A DNA stretch of 64,000 nt from Panonychus citri (GCF_014898815.1 NW_026515531.1:117066-181065), one strand, 5' to 3'; numbered from the stretch's first letter, positions 27,453 through 39,591 are shown. Notes: generated from the sequence alone by a model not told the origin. Numbers and translations are program-made.

Positions 27453-29883
27453 CTAGTTGAATGAAACGGGATAATCGAGCGAATCGTCAGAGATATATTC
27501 TGACCATTTACTTTTCTTACATGGAATCGGTTCATCTTCGTCTTCATCTTCTTGTTCATATGAATTTTTCTCCTCTTTTTCCGACTTATCATCATCCTTA
27601 TCATCCTTATCATCTTCATCATCATTATCATTTATTATTCCCATTATATCCATCATTTCTAAGCCGTTTTCTTCATCGTTTTCATCTCCATGTTTATCTT
27701 TGTCTTTATCTCCTTCCTCATCTACAACTTTCTCTTGGTCTTCTACTGGATCTTTAATTTGGTCTTTTTCTTGTTCTTTTTCTTGATTTTCATCTATCTC
27801 TTCATCAGTTTGAAATATGAATCGATTTTTACGTTTTTTAGCTGTACTTCCACCGGAAGATGATCTTTTGACTGCAGAGTTTCTTTTTTTGGTTGTACTT
27901 TCTTTCGTTGAGCTGAGACGTTTTTTGGTGCAACTTGTACTTTTTTCTTTCACTGGTGACGCTGTATTTATGTTGGTGTTTTCCGTCTCTTCCGTTTCGT
28001 CCAGGCTTCGATCATTATCATCGCTTCCTTTATCTTTTTCTTGTCTCACCCCAAGGTATAATTTGCGACAAATTGGTTTAAGTCCCTTAGGATAAAGTCT
28101 AACATTTTCTTTGAAAAGATCTTCTTGTTTTATTCCACTGAGTAAATTGGTTGCTACTCGTTTTCTATTATAAATACTGTCATTATGAGCTCCCTCTTCT
28201 TTACCCGCTGTAGTGAGAACTATTATTTTACCTTCACGAGCTCTTCCAGTTCGACCCATACGTTGGACCAAACGAATAGGTGATTTATTTGCATCATAGC
28301 AAATGATAAGATCCACATTACCGATGTCAAGTCCTTCCTCGGCTACACAAGTAGCGACTAATATATTGTATTCACCTTCGCGAAAACGACTTAGTACCTC
28401 CAATTGTTGTTTCTGAGAGAAACCTCGTTTCTTGGCGCTGCTTTGACCCACGAACTGGACTGGTCTTAGTTGTGAATGTTGCCTCAACAGAGATGTGATC
28501 TCTTCTACACTAGCACGGAATTGGGTGAAAACCATAACCTTTGTATCAGATCCTTCGGTGGCAAAATGATTCAGTACAATTTCTTGAAGTTTGACCAGCT
28601 TTGGATGTCCAGGTACAGAATGGACAGTATCACATTCGAGCTCACCATTGAAAGTAACATTACCATCAGGTTCAAATTTCTTCTTCAAATCATCTAATAT
28701 CTCTTGGAGAACAGTATTTTTCTTCAAGATATTACCTAAATTGAAACCTTTTTTACCTCCGCCTTTGGGACTTTCTTCAGTTCTAGTACCTTTTACATGG
28801 TTGTAAAAAGATCTCAGTCCATAATTTTTAAGTAAATCGAGAGCATAGACAAGACTGGAAGTTATTGCGAAAGTGAAACGAACTGAATTCAATAGACCAA
28901 CTGGAATATCATGTTGACCAGCCTCATAGGTTTTCTTTTGCATCAACAGGTAATATGATGATAAACGATTTAGATCATAACTTCCGATGGCTTTACGTTT
29001 AACCAAAGTTTTCAAATTTTCTTCAATAATTGAAAGTAAACGATCACGATAATATGTAAGCTCTTCGTCTAATTGAACGACAATTGTTTCAACACGACGA
29101 TTATGTGTATACTTTTGAACATCAAGTGATTCCTCTGAACGATATTCAATCTTTGAGATGAGTAAATTTTTAAGAACTTGTTTAATGTGAACCAAATCTT
29201 TTCCTGGAGTAGCCGATAAAGCGAGAACCCTAAATTGAGTATTCCTTTTGTAAACCTCTTCAATAACTCGGGTATAAGCATATCCACCGGTGGCTTTATG
29301 AGCCTCATCAACAACGATACATTTAATTTGCTCAGCTGGACAATAATCATTGAGAAATAAATCATTCTGCATAACCTGAGGGGTTAAGAAAAACAATCTT
29401 TTGGTTAGCCATTCTTCTTGTCGTTTACATGGTGAAGTGTGACCTGTGTGTAGATGAGAAAATCAATTTAGAATTTGAAGAAAACAAATTTTACAAGAAC
29501 ATAAATGTATTTAAATTACCTGTTAATTCAACAATATCTTCTCGAGGTATTCCAACAATATCAAAACATGCTTCCATTTGTTGCTTAACAAGAGGTCGAG
29601 TTGGAGCCATAAAGACAATCTTACACCTTGGATACCAAAGATATAGATTGTACATAACAACAGCGGCAATTAAAGTCTTACCAAGGCCAGTTGGTAATAC
29701 GACAAGTGTATTGTTGAATAAAGACTGGTGAACAATACTGTACTGATAATCACGAATATCTCGGTTAATTGGATAAATCCAATGACGACCAGCATGATAA
29801 TCAAAACCATCCAATTTTTCAACTTTACCAGAGGCTAAACCTTCACGAACTTCCTCTTCGGTATCAGCAATAAACTCAGTCAT
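27453..29883 (-). CDS. FANCM: FANCM/Hef/Mph1-type DNA helicase, short form
   Basis: Superfamily 2 helicase/translocase that remodels stalled replication forks and branched DNA. Two exons, 29883-29520 and 29443-27453, giving 784 residues. Helicase motifs in order: Q-like region, motif I PTGLGKT (about 64-70), Ia APTRPLVKQQ, II DEAH (about 167-170) followed by KATGGYAYTRV, III LSATPG, then the helical insert typical of the FANCM/Hef family, V ATCVAEEGLDIGNVDLIICYD and VI QRMGRTGRAREGK. The last roughly 200 residues are Lys/Ser-rich then strongly acidic (runs of Asp/Glu). No ERCC4-like nuclease or HhH domain is seen, so it resembles the motor part of vertebrate FANCM or yeast Mph1. Fragments of this very gene are found at 31946-32493 and 41376-42456. 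The start is the first ATG upstream of the conserved region. Confidence 0.92.
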
Positions 29884-31085
29884 GATAACAGAGAGAAGAG
29901 AGTTTATATATATATTTATATGAATATATATAAGTTAAACACAAAAAAAGCAAAATATTCTAAACCACCAATCAGTGATTGAGATGATTAACAAATTAGA
30001 ATCCAAAATGGAAAGAAATATTTACATGGAAACAAACAGAGAAAAGATCAAAGAAACACATATGAGAGTGAAAGAGAAAAAGGGGAGAAAACATTAAGTT
30101 ATCAACGTCAAACTGATGACCAGCTAATTATTGTAAATCTGATTATAAGAATGAAATGTAATTGTAATTAATTAAAACACACGACAAGTTAAAAGTATTA
30201 ACATTACCAAAAGAAACAATTAGTTACAAGTGATCCCGCCAATACTTTTTTCCGATCATCTGATTGATCCAAATGAAAGTGTGTTAAATAGCCATCGACT
30301 TTTATGCTTCCATCTAGTGAAGTGAATTTTAAATGACAACGATTAATTATGATACTTAGGTTGAACTTTTTTCGTGCCTGCAAAATTTTAATTCAATTAA
30401 CTTTACCTGTGAATTTAAAATAAAATTTTAAATTTTGTGTTATTATTGTTCATCGCATCACACAGACCAAGTTGATAAGAAAATTATGATAGTTCAACAG
30501 TTACATTAGTTGTTTTTGTTACTCTTAAAACTGAGGCTCTAATTACGTCGTAATAACTTGAAACTTTTTCTTTCGTTGGTAAAGTTTTTGTGGTAACTTG
30601 AAACTTTTTTGTAAACTGAACGATTATTTCGGTGCCTTTTGGCGACCACTAGGGTGGCTTGTAATGTTTGAAGCATTCGACTTCGGTTGTTACTTGTAAT
30701 AAAAATTAAGTCGTCACTGGATAATTGCAATAAATTTATAACTAACAATCAATTGAACAATCAAATCAACTGATGGTGCAGATTCGCTGATGATAATGGT
30801 CTGAAGTTGTGAGATTCGAGTACAAATGGACTTGATCATCTTGTAACTTTACTCGTTGGATTGTAACATCTAAACCTGATAATTTTCTGATAAAAACTGA
30901 CTAAATTGTTTCAATTTAATGGTGAATAATTTATCTAATAATTAATTCAGTGAATTTCAATAATTATTAAAATCAAGTGTTATTAGTTAATGGGGACGAA
31001 CAATTGGAAAATTAAGTTGAGGTATAAATGATTGACTTTGGATTGTCATCTGTATAATTCAATTGTTGTTCATGACTAAGTCATC
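29884..31085. promoter_or_regulatory. FANCM upstream region and left border of the secreted-protein array
   Basis: About 1.2 kb between the FANCM start (minus) and the first array gene (plus), so it should carry both promoters. A TATA-like TATAAAT lies at about 31,023, some 60 bp before the array gene's ATG. A short Arg/Ser-rich open frame at 30,539-30,748 (minus) has no recognisable motif and I do not call it. Confidence 0.4.
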
Positions 31086-31648
31086 ATGTTGATAATCAAA
31101 TCGGTTGTGGTAATAGTTTTAATCACTTTAACTTTCACTGATTGTAAGTAATCAAAAGTAATAAAAGTTTACCCAACAATCTAAAATTTGATTAATTTTC
31201 TATTTATTAATTAGGTATCAATGGGGAATATTTAATTGCTGGATCTCAATTAAATGAAGCCTGTTCGATGAGTGCCCATTTATTGTCCAGCGGTTTAAAA
31301 GAGGATCAGGTTGAAAAAATTGTCGTTCATAAATTGTTACAATTAAATCGTAAATCAAAACCCGGTAAAAAGCCATCACTTGGATATGCATATTTAGCTG
31401 GTGGTGGAAGTGGTCCAGTTGCTCAAACAGGAACGATGAATTTCAGTGTAAGTAATTTTGCCCAAGGAATATTAAATCTGTTGAATTGTGCTAGAATGAA
31501 TCGATGCCTTCCTGTAACCAGAGTCTGTCCATGGATTAATTATCCTGATCAAGTTGATTTCGACAATATCAATCAGATTAATCGTCTAGTAAAACAAATT
31601 GAATCAAAAAAACTATTAGCCCATAGATGTGCTCAAGAGTCAATTTAG
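31086..31648 (+). CDS. Small secreted array protein 1
   Basis: First of the tandem array of small secreted proteins; no known family recognised. Exon 1 (31086-31143) encodes a hydrophobic signal peptide beginning MLIIKSVVVIVLITL. A phase-1 intron with a GTAAGT donor follows, and exon 2 (31215-31648) encodes the rest, 163 residues in all. Mature features shared across the array: GEYLIAGSQLNEAC, a helical DQVEKIVVHKLLQLN segment, KPGKKPSLGY, a TGTMNFSVSN block, a short variable loop between cysteines, then PDQVDFDN and a C-terminal HRC. It is nearly identical to array protein 2, including the 3' flank to about 31,875. Secretion is supported; function is unknown. Salivary or gut secretion is only a guess. 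Confidence 0.88.
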
Positions 31649-31945
31649 TAAATATTTCTCATTATTAACTATTCTCATATTATTAATGTAACAAAAATAT
31701 CAATTAAATTGATCTTGGATGAAAAATATATTTATGTTGAGAATTGTTTCATAACAAAGTAAATGAATAATTAGATTATAACTCAGAACAATTAAGTTTA
31801 TCTATGTAATATTGGAATCTTGAAAAGGTCTTTTCCAAACTGAATTTAGAAAACGAGGAAAAGATATTTATTTTATCGTGATTTTTTTAATTGAATAATT
31901 ATTTTTTTAAATATCATTCATTGCAAACATTTGATTTCACAAACA

Positions 31946-32493
31946 CGACTTAGTACCTCCAATTGTTGTTTCTGAGAGAAACCTCGTTTCTTGGGGCTGC
32001 TTTGACCCACGAACTGGACTGGTCTTAGTTGTGAATGTTGCCTTAACAGAGATGTGATCTCTTCTACACTGGCACGAAATTGGGTGAAAACCATAACCTT
32101 TGTATCAGATCCTTCGGTGGCAAAATGATTCAGTACAATTTCTTGAAGTTTGACCAGCTTTGGATGTCCAGGTACAGAATGGACAGTATCACATTCGAGC
32201 TCACCATTGAAAGTAACATTACCATCAGGTTCAAATTTCTTCTTCAAATCATCTAATATCTCTTGGAGAACAGTATTTTTCTTCGCTTCTTCTTTTTCTT
32301 TCAGATATTACCCAAGTTGAAACCTTTTTGACCTCCGCCTTTGGGACTTTCTTCAGTTCTAGTACCTTTTACTTGGTTGTAAAAAGATCTCAGTCCATAA
32401 TTTTTGAGTAAATCGAGAGCATAGACAAGACTGGAAGTTATCGCGAAAGTAAAACGAACTGAATTCAATAGACCAACCGGAATATCATGTTGA
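31946..32493 (-). pseudogene. FANCM fragment, copy 1
   Basis: Clear copy of part of the neighbouring FANCM gene (source about 28387-28918), same orientation as the parent and antisense to the array genes around it. It covers the region between the helical insert and helicase motif V, with no motifs I-III. An insertion of about 19 bp with a TTTCTTTCAG end lies near 32,284-32,303 and breaks the correspondence. Several single-base differences from the parent are shared with the second fragment at 41376-42456. At 32,494 the homology stops abruptly and the DNA becomes similar to array flank (compare about 34,990). It cannot make an active helicase. Confidence 0.92.
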
Positions 32494-32700
32494 TTTGAAA
32501 TTGAAACTTCATTGCTTTTTTGTTCTTGAAATAGCTATGATAATTCTCAATTAATTTAATACGAAGAAATCAAACACAACACCTTTTATTTAATTGTTTG
32601 AACTTATAATTCATTGATTTTCAAGTTTCTAATGCAAATTATTAACATAAACTAACAAGTGTTGATTAGTTTCATCATGCGATAATCATCATGGGCATCA

Positions 32701-32708
32701 TATAAGAG
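32701..32708 (+). promoter_or_regulatory. TATA box of array protein 2
   Basis: TATAAGAG 60 bp before the ATG. The same box at the same distance, within a conserved block of about 200 bp, precedes array protein 4 (35391-35398), which suggests a shared promoter module. Confidence 0.5.
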
Positions 32709-32760
32709 CAGAAATTTTGTTGAAAAATATTAGTTATCAGATTAATAAGAATAATTCATC

Positions 32761-33326
32761 ATGTTGATAATCAAATCGGTTTTGGTAATAGTTTTAATCA
32801 CTTTAACTTTCACTGATTGTAAGTAACACAAAGTGACAAAAGTTTACCCAACAATCTAAAATTTGACTAATTTTCTATTTGTTTATTAGGTATCAATGGG
32901 GAATATTTAATTGCTGGATCTCAATTAAATGAAGCCTGTTCGATGAGTGCCCATTTATTGTCCAGCGGTTTAAAAGAGGATCAGGTTGAAAAAATTGTCG
33001 TTCATAAATTGTTACAATTAAATCGTAAATCGAAACCCGGTAAAAAGCCATCACTTGGATATGCATATTCAGTTGATGGTGGAAGTGGTCCAGTTGCTCA
33101 AACGGAAACGATGAATTTCAGTGTAAGTAATTTTGCTCAAGGAATATTTAATCTGTTGAATTGTGGGCGGAGGAATCGATGCTTTCCTGTAACCAGAGTC
33201 TGTCCATGGATTAATTATCCTGATCAAGTTGATTTCGACAATATCAATCAGATTAATCGTCTAGTAAAACAAATTGAATCAAAAAAACTATTAGCCCATA
33301 GATGTGCTCAAGAGCCAATTGAGTAA
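32761..33326 (+). CDS. Small secreted array protein 2
   Basis: Near-duplicate of array protein 1. Exon 1 (32761-32818) is the signal peptide; exon 2 (32890-33326) the mature part; 164 residues. Most differences from protein 1 are amino-acid changing and cluster in the glycine-rich linker (YSVDGG for YLAGGG) and in the cysteine loop (NCGRRNRCFPVTRVC). A TATAAGAG box lies 60 bp upstream of the ATG and the whole upstream block is shared with array protein 4. The duplicated unit runs to about 33,550. No known domain. Confidence 0.88.
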
Positions 33327-34321
33327 ATGTTTCTCATTATTAACTATTCTCATATTATTAATGTAACAAAATATCAATTAAATTGATCTTGGATGAAAAA
33401 TATATTTATGTTAAGAATTGTTTCATAACAAAGTAAATGAATAATTAGATTATAACTCAGAACAATTAAGTTTATCTATGTAATATTGGAATCTTGAAAA
33501 GGTCTTTTCCAAACTGAATTTAGAAAACGAGGAAAAGATATTTATTTTCTTAATATTTTTTGGCTTCGAATTCATATTTGTCGTATTTGTGATACAAGAA
33601 AAACACCAGTCCATAGATCTGCTCGCGAGTTAACTGTTTAAAACGTAACAATTGTCAGTTAATTGCGCTGAAAATATTGCAGCATTTTCCAATCCGTCCT
33701 AATGATACCCAAAAATTATCAACTAAACAATCAATCATTTTCACATGAAAAGTAAAAATCTCATACTTACAATCAGTAAATTAATAAGTGTTGAATATCT
33801 GTGATTGAAATTATCTAATCAAGGCTACTAAATCATTAATTGTAACAATTGCCATTTACATTTGTGTACTTGATTCAGATAAAGTGATTCATTATTATAC
33901 TTAATATAATCATGAAACATTTGTTTTAAATAATAGTTTTGTTTTTACTGCACCAATAGTAGGTAAATGATAACCAATTAACAGCTACACTATTAACTGT
34001 AGTTAATTGTGATCATTAATATGCAATTCTAAGGTTCTTACTGTGAATACATTGAATGTGATTCGAGAATCCAAAAGTTGCAAAGTTAATTATACAAGTA
34101 CAATGCTAATTGATGAAATATCCCTAATCACTTAATAACTGTTTACCTATCTGTTAATTAATTAATTATTTATATAATAATCTTTCATATGGTTAACAGC
34201 AACTGTTAATTGTTATGACGATGAATAATTTGCTAATCAAATCTGTTACTTAATATGATTTAACTGAATGGGATTTAATTGTCATTCGCAAGTCTTTCCT
34301 GGTTATTCACGTCAAGTCATC
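33327..34321. other. Array spacer with a 3'-end relic
   Basis: About 1 kb between array genes. The first 225 bp are the duplicated 3' flank. At about 33,597-33,630 a short stretch (CCATAGATCTGCTCGCGAGTTAA) resembles the 3' coding end of array genes 1 and 2, so it may be a decayed copy. The remainder is AT-rich with nothing recognisable. Confidence 0.4.
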
Positions 34322-34881
34322 ATGTTTGCAATCAAATCAGTTTTAATTGTTTCTATTACTTTAACCCTCATTAATTGTAAGTAATCAACGGTGAAAATGA
34401 AAGTGTTGACTAATTTTCTAATTATTTATCAGGTATCGATGGGGAATATTTAATTGCTGGATCCGAATTAGAGGAAGCTCAACAATTAAGTTCATATTTG
34501 TTGAGTATCGGTCTTGATGAAGATCAAATTCAACAAATTGTTGTTCGTAAATTGTTACAAGCAAATCATAAATCTGATTCGGGAAAAGATCTCCCAATTG
34601 GTACTGGAAATCGCGATGGATCCGCTTCTCAAACAGGAACAATTAATTTCAATGTTGGGAGTTTAATCCAAGCAACAGTTAATTTAATGAAATGCTGTGC
34701 TGTAACTCGATGCTTTTCAGATACTAGATTTTGTGAAGCGATTAATTATCGTGATCAAGTTGATTTCGAGGATCAAAATCAAATTGATTCGTTACTCAAT
34801 ACAATCGCATTAAGAAAAACTATCCTTCATAAATGTGATCAATATCTTTCAAGTCTTAATAATACTGAACAATTAGATTGA
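34322..34881 (+). CDS. Small secreted array protein 3
   Basis: Exon 1 (34322-34376) gives the signal peptide MFAIKSVLIVSITLTLI; exon 2 (34433-34881) the mature part; 167 residues. It keeps the GEYLIAGSEL start, the QIQQIVVRKLLQ helix, SQTGTINFNVGSLIQATVNLM and RDQVDFEDQNQ. It has lost the cysteine of the EAC motif (EAQQLSS instead), the only intact member of its subgroup to do so, and its Gly-rich linker is short. It is one of the most diverged of the 'GEYLIAGS' subgroup. Unknown function. Confidence 0.85.
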
Positions 34882-35449
34882 TAATACAGAAGATAATATT
34901 TATATTGTAACAATAAACTATGCAAATTAATTGTACAAGTTTACAGATTTGAAATTTGGAAATAAAGATTAACAGTTGACAAAAATTTTGGTTTGAAATT
35001 GAAACTTCATTGATTATTTGGTGCTTGAAATAGTAAGAAGACATTGAAAGATAATAATGGCAATTAATTCATAAAATCAGCTAATCGTAAAAAACTTGAT
35101 CTTAATCGGTTTCGACACTTTTAATCTTATTCTTAGGTTAGACAACAATTAGCAAAACTTTTTCATTTTTTAATCATTACTCGCAAACGAGTTGACAATT
35201 CACCCTTGATCCTTCATTAATTAGCTATGATAATTTTCAATTAAATTAACCCGAAGAAATCAAACACAACACCTTTTAGTTAATTGTTGGAACTGATCAT
35301 TCATTGGTTTTCAAGCTTCTAATGCAAATTATTGACATAAACTAACAAGTGTGGATTAGTTTCATCATGTGATAATCATCATGGGCACCATATAAGAGTA
35401 GAAATTGGTTGAAAAATATTATTTATCAGATTAATAAGAATAAGTCATC
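34882..35449. other. Array spacer
   Basis: About 570 bp. It contains sequence similar to the right border of FANCM fragment 1 (TTTGAAATTGAAACTTCATTG near 34,991; compare 32,494), and from about 35,225 the promoter block shared with array gene 2. TATAAGAG at 35391-35398. Confidence 0.5.
35391..35398 (+). promoter_or_regulatory. TATA box of array protein 4
   Basis: TATAAGAG 59 bp before the ATG, inside an upstream block nearly identical to that of array gene 2. Confidence 0.5.
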
Positions 35450-36042
35450 ATGTTGATAATCAAATCGGTTTTGGTAATTGTTTTAATCACTTTAACTCTC
35501 ACTGATTGTAAGTAATCAAAAGTTAATAAAGTTTACCCAACAATCTAAAATTTGACTAATTTTCTGTTTGTTTATTAGGTATCAATGGGGAATATTTAAT
35601 TTCTGGATCTCAATTAAATGAAGCCTGTTCTATGAGTGCCCATTTATTGTCCAGCGGTTTAGAAGATGATCAAGTTGAAAAAATTGTCGTTCATAAATTG
35701 TTACAATTAAATCGTAAATCAAAACCCGGTAAAAAGCCATCACTTGGATATGCATATTTAGCTGGTGGTGGAAGTGGTCCAGTTGCTCAAACAGGAACAA
35801 TGAATTTCAGTGTTTCAAATATAATCCAAGCTACAATATCACTAATGAATTGTCGAATCAGAGCTAACTGTCTACCAGTTACTGAAACTTGTTCATATAT
35901 TAATTTCCCTGATCAAATCGATTTAGATAATCATGAACATATTAGTACTTTAACCCAACAAATTATGTTCAAGAAAATTTTTGCTCATAGATGTAACCTC
36001 AAATTACTTTCTTCACCTCTTCGAATCAATGATCAATTTTAA
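35450..36042 (+). CDS. Small secreted array protein 4 (mosaic)
   Basis: Exon 1 (35450-35507) and exon 2 (35579-36042), 173 residues. The N-terminal part, through TGTMNFSVSN, is almost the same as array protein 1, but from IIQATISLMNC to the end it instead resembles array protein 10 and the 'GKYLVSRS' subgroup (FPDQIDLDN, AHRCNLKLLSSPLRI). This abrupt change of best partner suggests gene conversion or recombination within exon 2. Signal peptide and cysteines intact; no known domain. Confidence 0.88.
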
Positions 36043-36324
36043 GACACTAAATTAGCACAATTAAATAAAATTCACATCTTTATCTCAATTCTTAAAAATG
36101 CATGATTATTCAATCTTGTCAATTTTGGAACATGTATGTACGTATGGTTGTTATAAACCAACAAAGTTGACATTTTGATAGCAACTGTTACTGAAACATT
36201 GGGCTGAATATGGAAATTAAATAAAATAATTGTTTTTGCTAAAATTTATTCGATCATTCGAGTTGATGTTCCCATCTAATTGTGGTTTTACTTGTGTTTT
36301 AATTACTGAAGATAAATCAGTATA

Positions 36325-36917
36325 ATGTCACTTATTAGATGGATCTGCTTATCTAATACTTTGATCACTTTGTTTCTTATTGAATGTAAGTATTAATAAT
36401 ACATAGTTTACTTAATTAAAAGCTCTAATTAAATAATTTACGTACAGATACTGATGGGAAATATTTGGTCTCACGATCTGAATTGGATGAAGCTTGTTCA
36501 GTTAGTGTCCGTTTATTGTCCAGTGGTTGGAAGGAGGATCAAATTGAACCAATTGTCGTTCACAAGTTGTTAAAATTAAATCGACAATCGAAACCAGGTA
36601 AAAGTCTTCCCCTTGGATATAACAACTCTGATACTCGAATTCGTGCTGGATCAAATTCTCAATCAGGACCATTCAATCTCAATGTTGGAAATTTTATCAA
36701 CGCAACAGTCAACCTGATGAATTGTGTCGCTTTAGCACTTAACTGTTTCCCGTTAACCAAAACTTGTCAATATTTAAATTTTCCCGATCAAGTTGATTTT
36801 GATGATGAAAAGCAAATCAACTCTATAGCCCATCAGATTAGATTGAAAAAAGATTTTGTCCATAGATGTGATCTTAAACTGCTGTCAGCTCGTCTTCGGA
36901 CTAATAATCAAAATTAA
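36325..36917 (+). CDS. Small secreted array protein 5
   Basis: First member of the 'DGKYLVSRSELDEAC' subgroup. Exon 1 (36325-36385) gives a Trp-containing signal peptide MSLIRWICLSNTLITLFLI; exon 2 starts after CGTACAG at 36448 and ends at 36917; 176 residues. Shared subgroup parts: SGWKEDQIEPI, KPGKSLPLGY, NSQSGPFNLNVGNFINATVNLMNC. The cysteine loop is VALALNCFPLTKTC. The upstream region is similar to that of array gene 9. Function unknown. Confidence 0.87.
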
Positions 36918-37166
36918 CATATTATATTAATATTTCGATAACAACTGTTAATTGTTGATAAATTATATTAAATATGGAAATTTACTATTATACTCTATTG
37001 AAGCCTACATTAACTTGCATATGTCAATTACGCAATACGGATGAAAATGAGATTTAATTAAATCATTATTTTTTTCAATTTTATTCATTTCGAACATTTG
37101 ATTATCGTAGTTAATTTCATCGATTAATTTGCTATCTAATTGTATGTGAATCGATAAACAATAAAC

Positions 37167-37804
37167 ATGAAGAAGGCAATCGAATTGATTTACTTCTCGT
37201 CTTTGATTATATTGTTTTCCATATCGTGTGAGTAATAATCAATTTTTAATAAACTAACAGTTCTGATAATTAATATTTTTTTTTTCGATAAGATATCGAT
37301 GGGAAATATTTGGTCTCACGATCTGAATTGGATGAAGCTTGTTCAATGAGTGTCCGTTTATTGTCCAGTGGTTGGAAGGAGGATCGAATTGAACCAATTT
37401 TCTTTCACAAGTTGTTACAATTTAATCGACAATCGAAACCAGGTAAAAGTCTTCCCCTTGGATATAACAACTCTGATACTCAAATTCGTGCTGGACCAAA
37501 TTCTCAATCAGGACCATTCAATCTCAATGTTGGAAATTTTATCAACGCAACAATCAATCTGCTGAATTGTCTTGCGATTTCACGTGACTGTCTTCCATTG
37601 AACGAAGTTTGTGAATATATTAACTTTCCTGATCATATTGATTTTGATAATCAAGAAGAGATTAACTTTTTATCCAAACAAATAAGAGTGAAAAAAGATT
37701 TCGTTCATAGATGTAATCTTAAACTACTTTCAACTCGTCTTCGGATTACTAATCAACTTGTAAGACCAAATCTTTTAAGGCAAATTAAAGCGTTACCTAA
37801 TTAA
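37167..37804 (+). CDS. Small secreted array protein 6
   Basis: Exon 1 (37167-37227; MKKAIELIYFSSLIILFSI) and exon 2 (37293-37804), 190 residues. The first two thirds are almost identical to array proteins 5, 8 and 9; the cysteine loop (LAISRDCLPLNEVC) and the C-terminus differ, with a basic extension of about 15 residues (VRPNLLRQIKALPN). Upstream DNA, exon 1 and the intron are nearly identical to those of array gene 8. Confidence 0.87.
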
Positions 37805-37907
37805 GCAATTAATGGACTTAAAGATTAATTTATTAGTTTATTATTATAAAAAAAATACAAAAAAGCCTTTTATTTATAGTGATTGACAAGATAATCAAAT
37901 TCAACTA

Positions 37908-38623
37908 CAGGTCAGTACATAAAAAATTGAACAAATTCAAAGCAATATAATTTACATATGTAGCCGTCGACTTTGAGTTTGCAATAACTTTTAATTTACT
38001 CGCGACGATGATGATAATCAATGAGATAAAGTTAACCCGAAGATATGATAATAATCAATGTCCTCTCATTCAACTGATATTATCTCTTCAAACGGTCACC
38101 CGATTAGATTTATCTTCGACTGATTATCATTGTTTGCGACGATATAAAACCACCGTCAAACTCATTTTCTCCGACTGTATTATCTTACCTAGATGGTCAT
38201 CTCCAATGTAAGGTAATCTAATCCGTCACCAACAAATTAACTGAGATGCCCTTCCCTTTAGTTACATTTATAATTGAAAATGATAATCGATAACAGACAT
38301 TAAGCTCATGATTGTATTGCTCTTTTCACCTCAGGTATCGGGTTTTTCAAGTTCGATATTTGAACATTTAACTTTACTGAGAGATGATTTTAGTCAACCA
38401 AACCACATGGTTGAGACAAGAGGCATCCTTTTTATGCACTTGATGGTCGAAAAAACTTGATATCAGAACTTTTTAGAGCTAAAGATAGTAGAAATTGATT
38501 TTACACTCTGGTGGAATAAATTTTGGTTGGAAAATCTCACTGATGGAGAATGCGACCAAAACCATGATCATCGTGGTCGTGATGAGGCTAAAACTTTGGT
38601 CAAATTTTTCATGTACTGACCTG
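37908..38623. mobile_element. MITE-like element with TA-flanked inverted repeats
   Basis: Inverted termini CAGGTCAGTACAT... and ...ATGTACTGACCTG bound a 716-bp stretch, each flanked by TA (37906-37907 and 38624-38625). The inverted match continues inward through an A-run and TTTGA with a few mismatches, about 24 bp in all. Terminal CAG and TA flanks are the hallmark of Tc1/mariner insertions. No transposase open frame is present inside, so it would be a non-autonomous element. It lies between array genes 6 and 7. Confidence 0.65.
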
Positions 38624-38978
38624 TAATTGTCGCTTCTAAAGCGAAACTGTTAAATATCACGACATTTGCTTTGTTCCAAAGTTTCTCCAAGTTGAGAGAT
38701 TACAAATGTCGAAGTCTCCCAGAAAAGAGACATACAATTAGCTTGTAAATTTCTATACAATTTACATAATAGTTCAAGTTACTGGTAGATTAAAATTAGA
38801 ATTAGAATTAGATTAAAAAGTCTAATCAGCTAATTATTAATAACTGTCTACACTTGTTACTTATTAATATTGAATTTTTACTTAAAATTATAAGTTCTGT
38901 CGGGTATAAGTTACTTAGGATCGAGTTTTTAATTGTTATTTGAAAGCTCATAATTGTTGTGTAGATTTGATTATAACA
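38624..38978. other. Array spacer right of the MITE-like element
   Basis: About 350 bp of AT-rich DNA holding the presumed promoter of array gene 7. No clear TATA box or other feature. Confidence 0.35.
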
Positions 38979-39591
38979 ATGATGAAGTTATTTTTGTTGA
39001 TTGTTTTGGGAACTTTAACCCTCACCATTTGTAAGTTATTGCAACAATTTTAAGTAAATTGAGATATTAATTGTTAATTTTTCTATTTTATTATCAGGTA
39101 TAAATGGAAAACAGATCATTTCTGGATCAGAATTGGAAAAAGCTTGTTCAATGAGTGCCCATTTAATGTCCATCGGTTTGAACGACAACCAAATTCAACA
39201 AACTATCGTTCGTAAATTGTTTCAAATTGACTGGATATCTAAACCAAAACCAGGTAAAAATCCTTCCCTTGGATACATTGATACCGATGATACCGATGAT
39301 AGCGACGATAGTAGTGATAGTAGTGATGATGTTTCTCAAACTGGAACATTTAACTTCAGTGTTAGCAATTTAATCAATGTAATAATAAACCTGATGAGCA
39401 GCAATAAACGTTATCGGTGCCTTCCAGCTGATCAAATCTGTCCCTTGATTAATTTTCCTGATCAAGTTGATTTAGATGATCAAAAGCAGATAGACTCGAT
39501 ACTTAAGCAAGTCAAAATTATGAAAATGTTTGTCCATAGATGTGGTCGCAAGTTGACCGATCGAAATCATCATCATGCTATTAATAACTGA
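38979..39591 (+). CDS. Small secreted array protein 7 (acidic linker)
   Basis: Exon 1 (38979-39030; MMKLFLLIVLGTLTLTI) and exon 2 (39098-39591), 181 residues. It belongs to the 'NGEYLIAGS' subgroup but reads NGKQIISGS. The linker that is Gly-rich in its neighbours is here an Asp/Ser/Thr run (about 22 residues, DTDDTDDSDDSSDSSDD) coded by an imperfect GAT-ACC/GAC-GAT minisatellite at about 39,280-39,330. Cysteine loop NKRYRCLPADQIC. C-terminus is His-rich (NHHHAINN). Unknown function. Confidence 0.86.

Noticed and set aside
30539..30748. Minus-strand Arg/Ser-rich frame upstream of FANCM
   Set aside because: No motif, no splice evidence, lies in the expected promoter interval.
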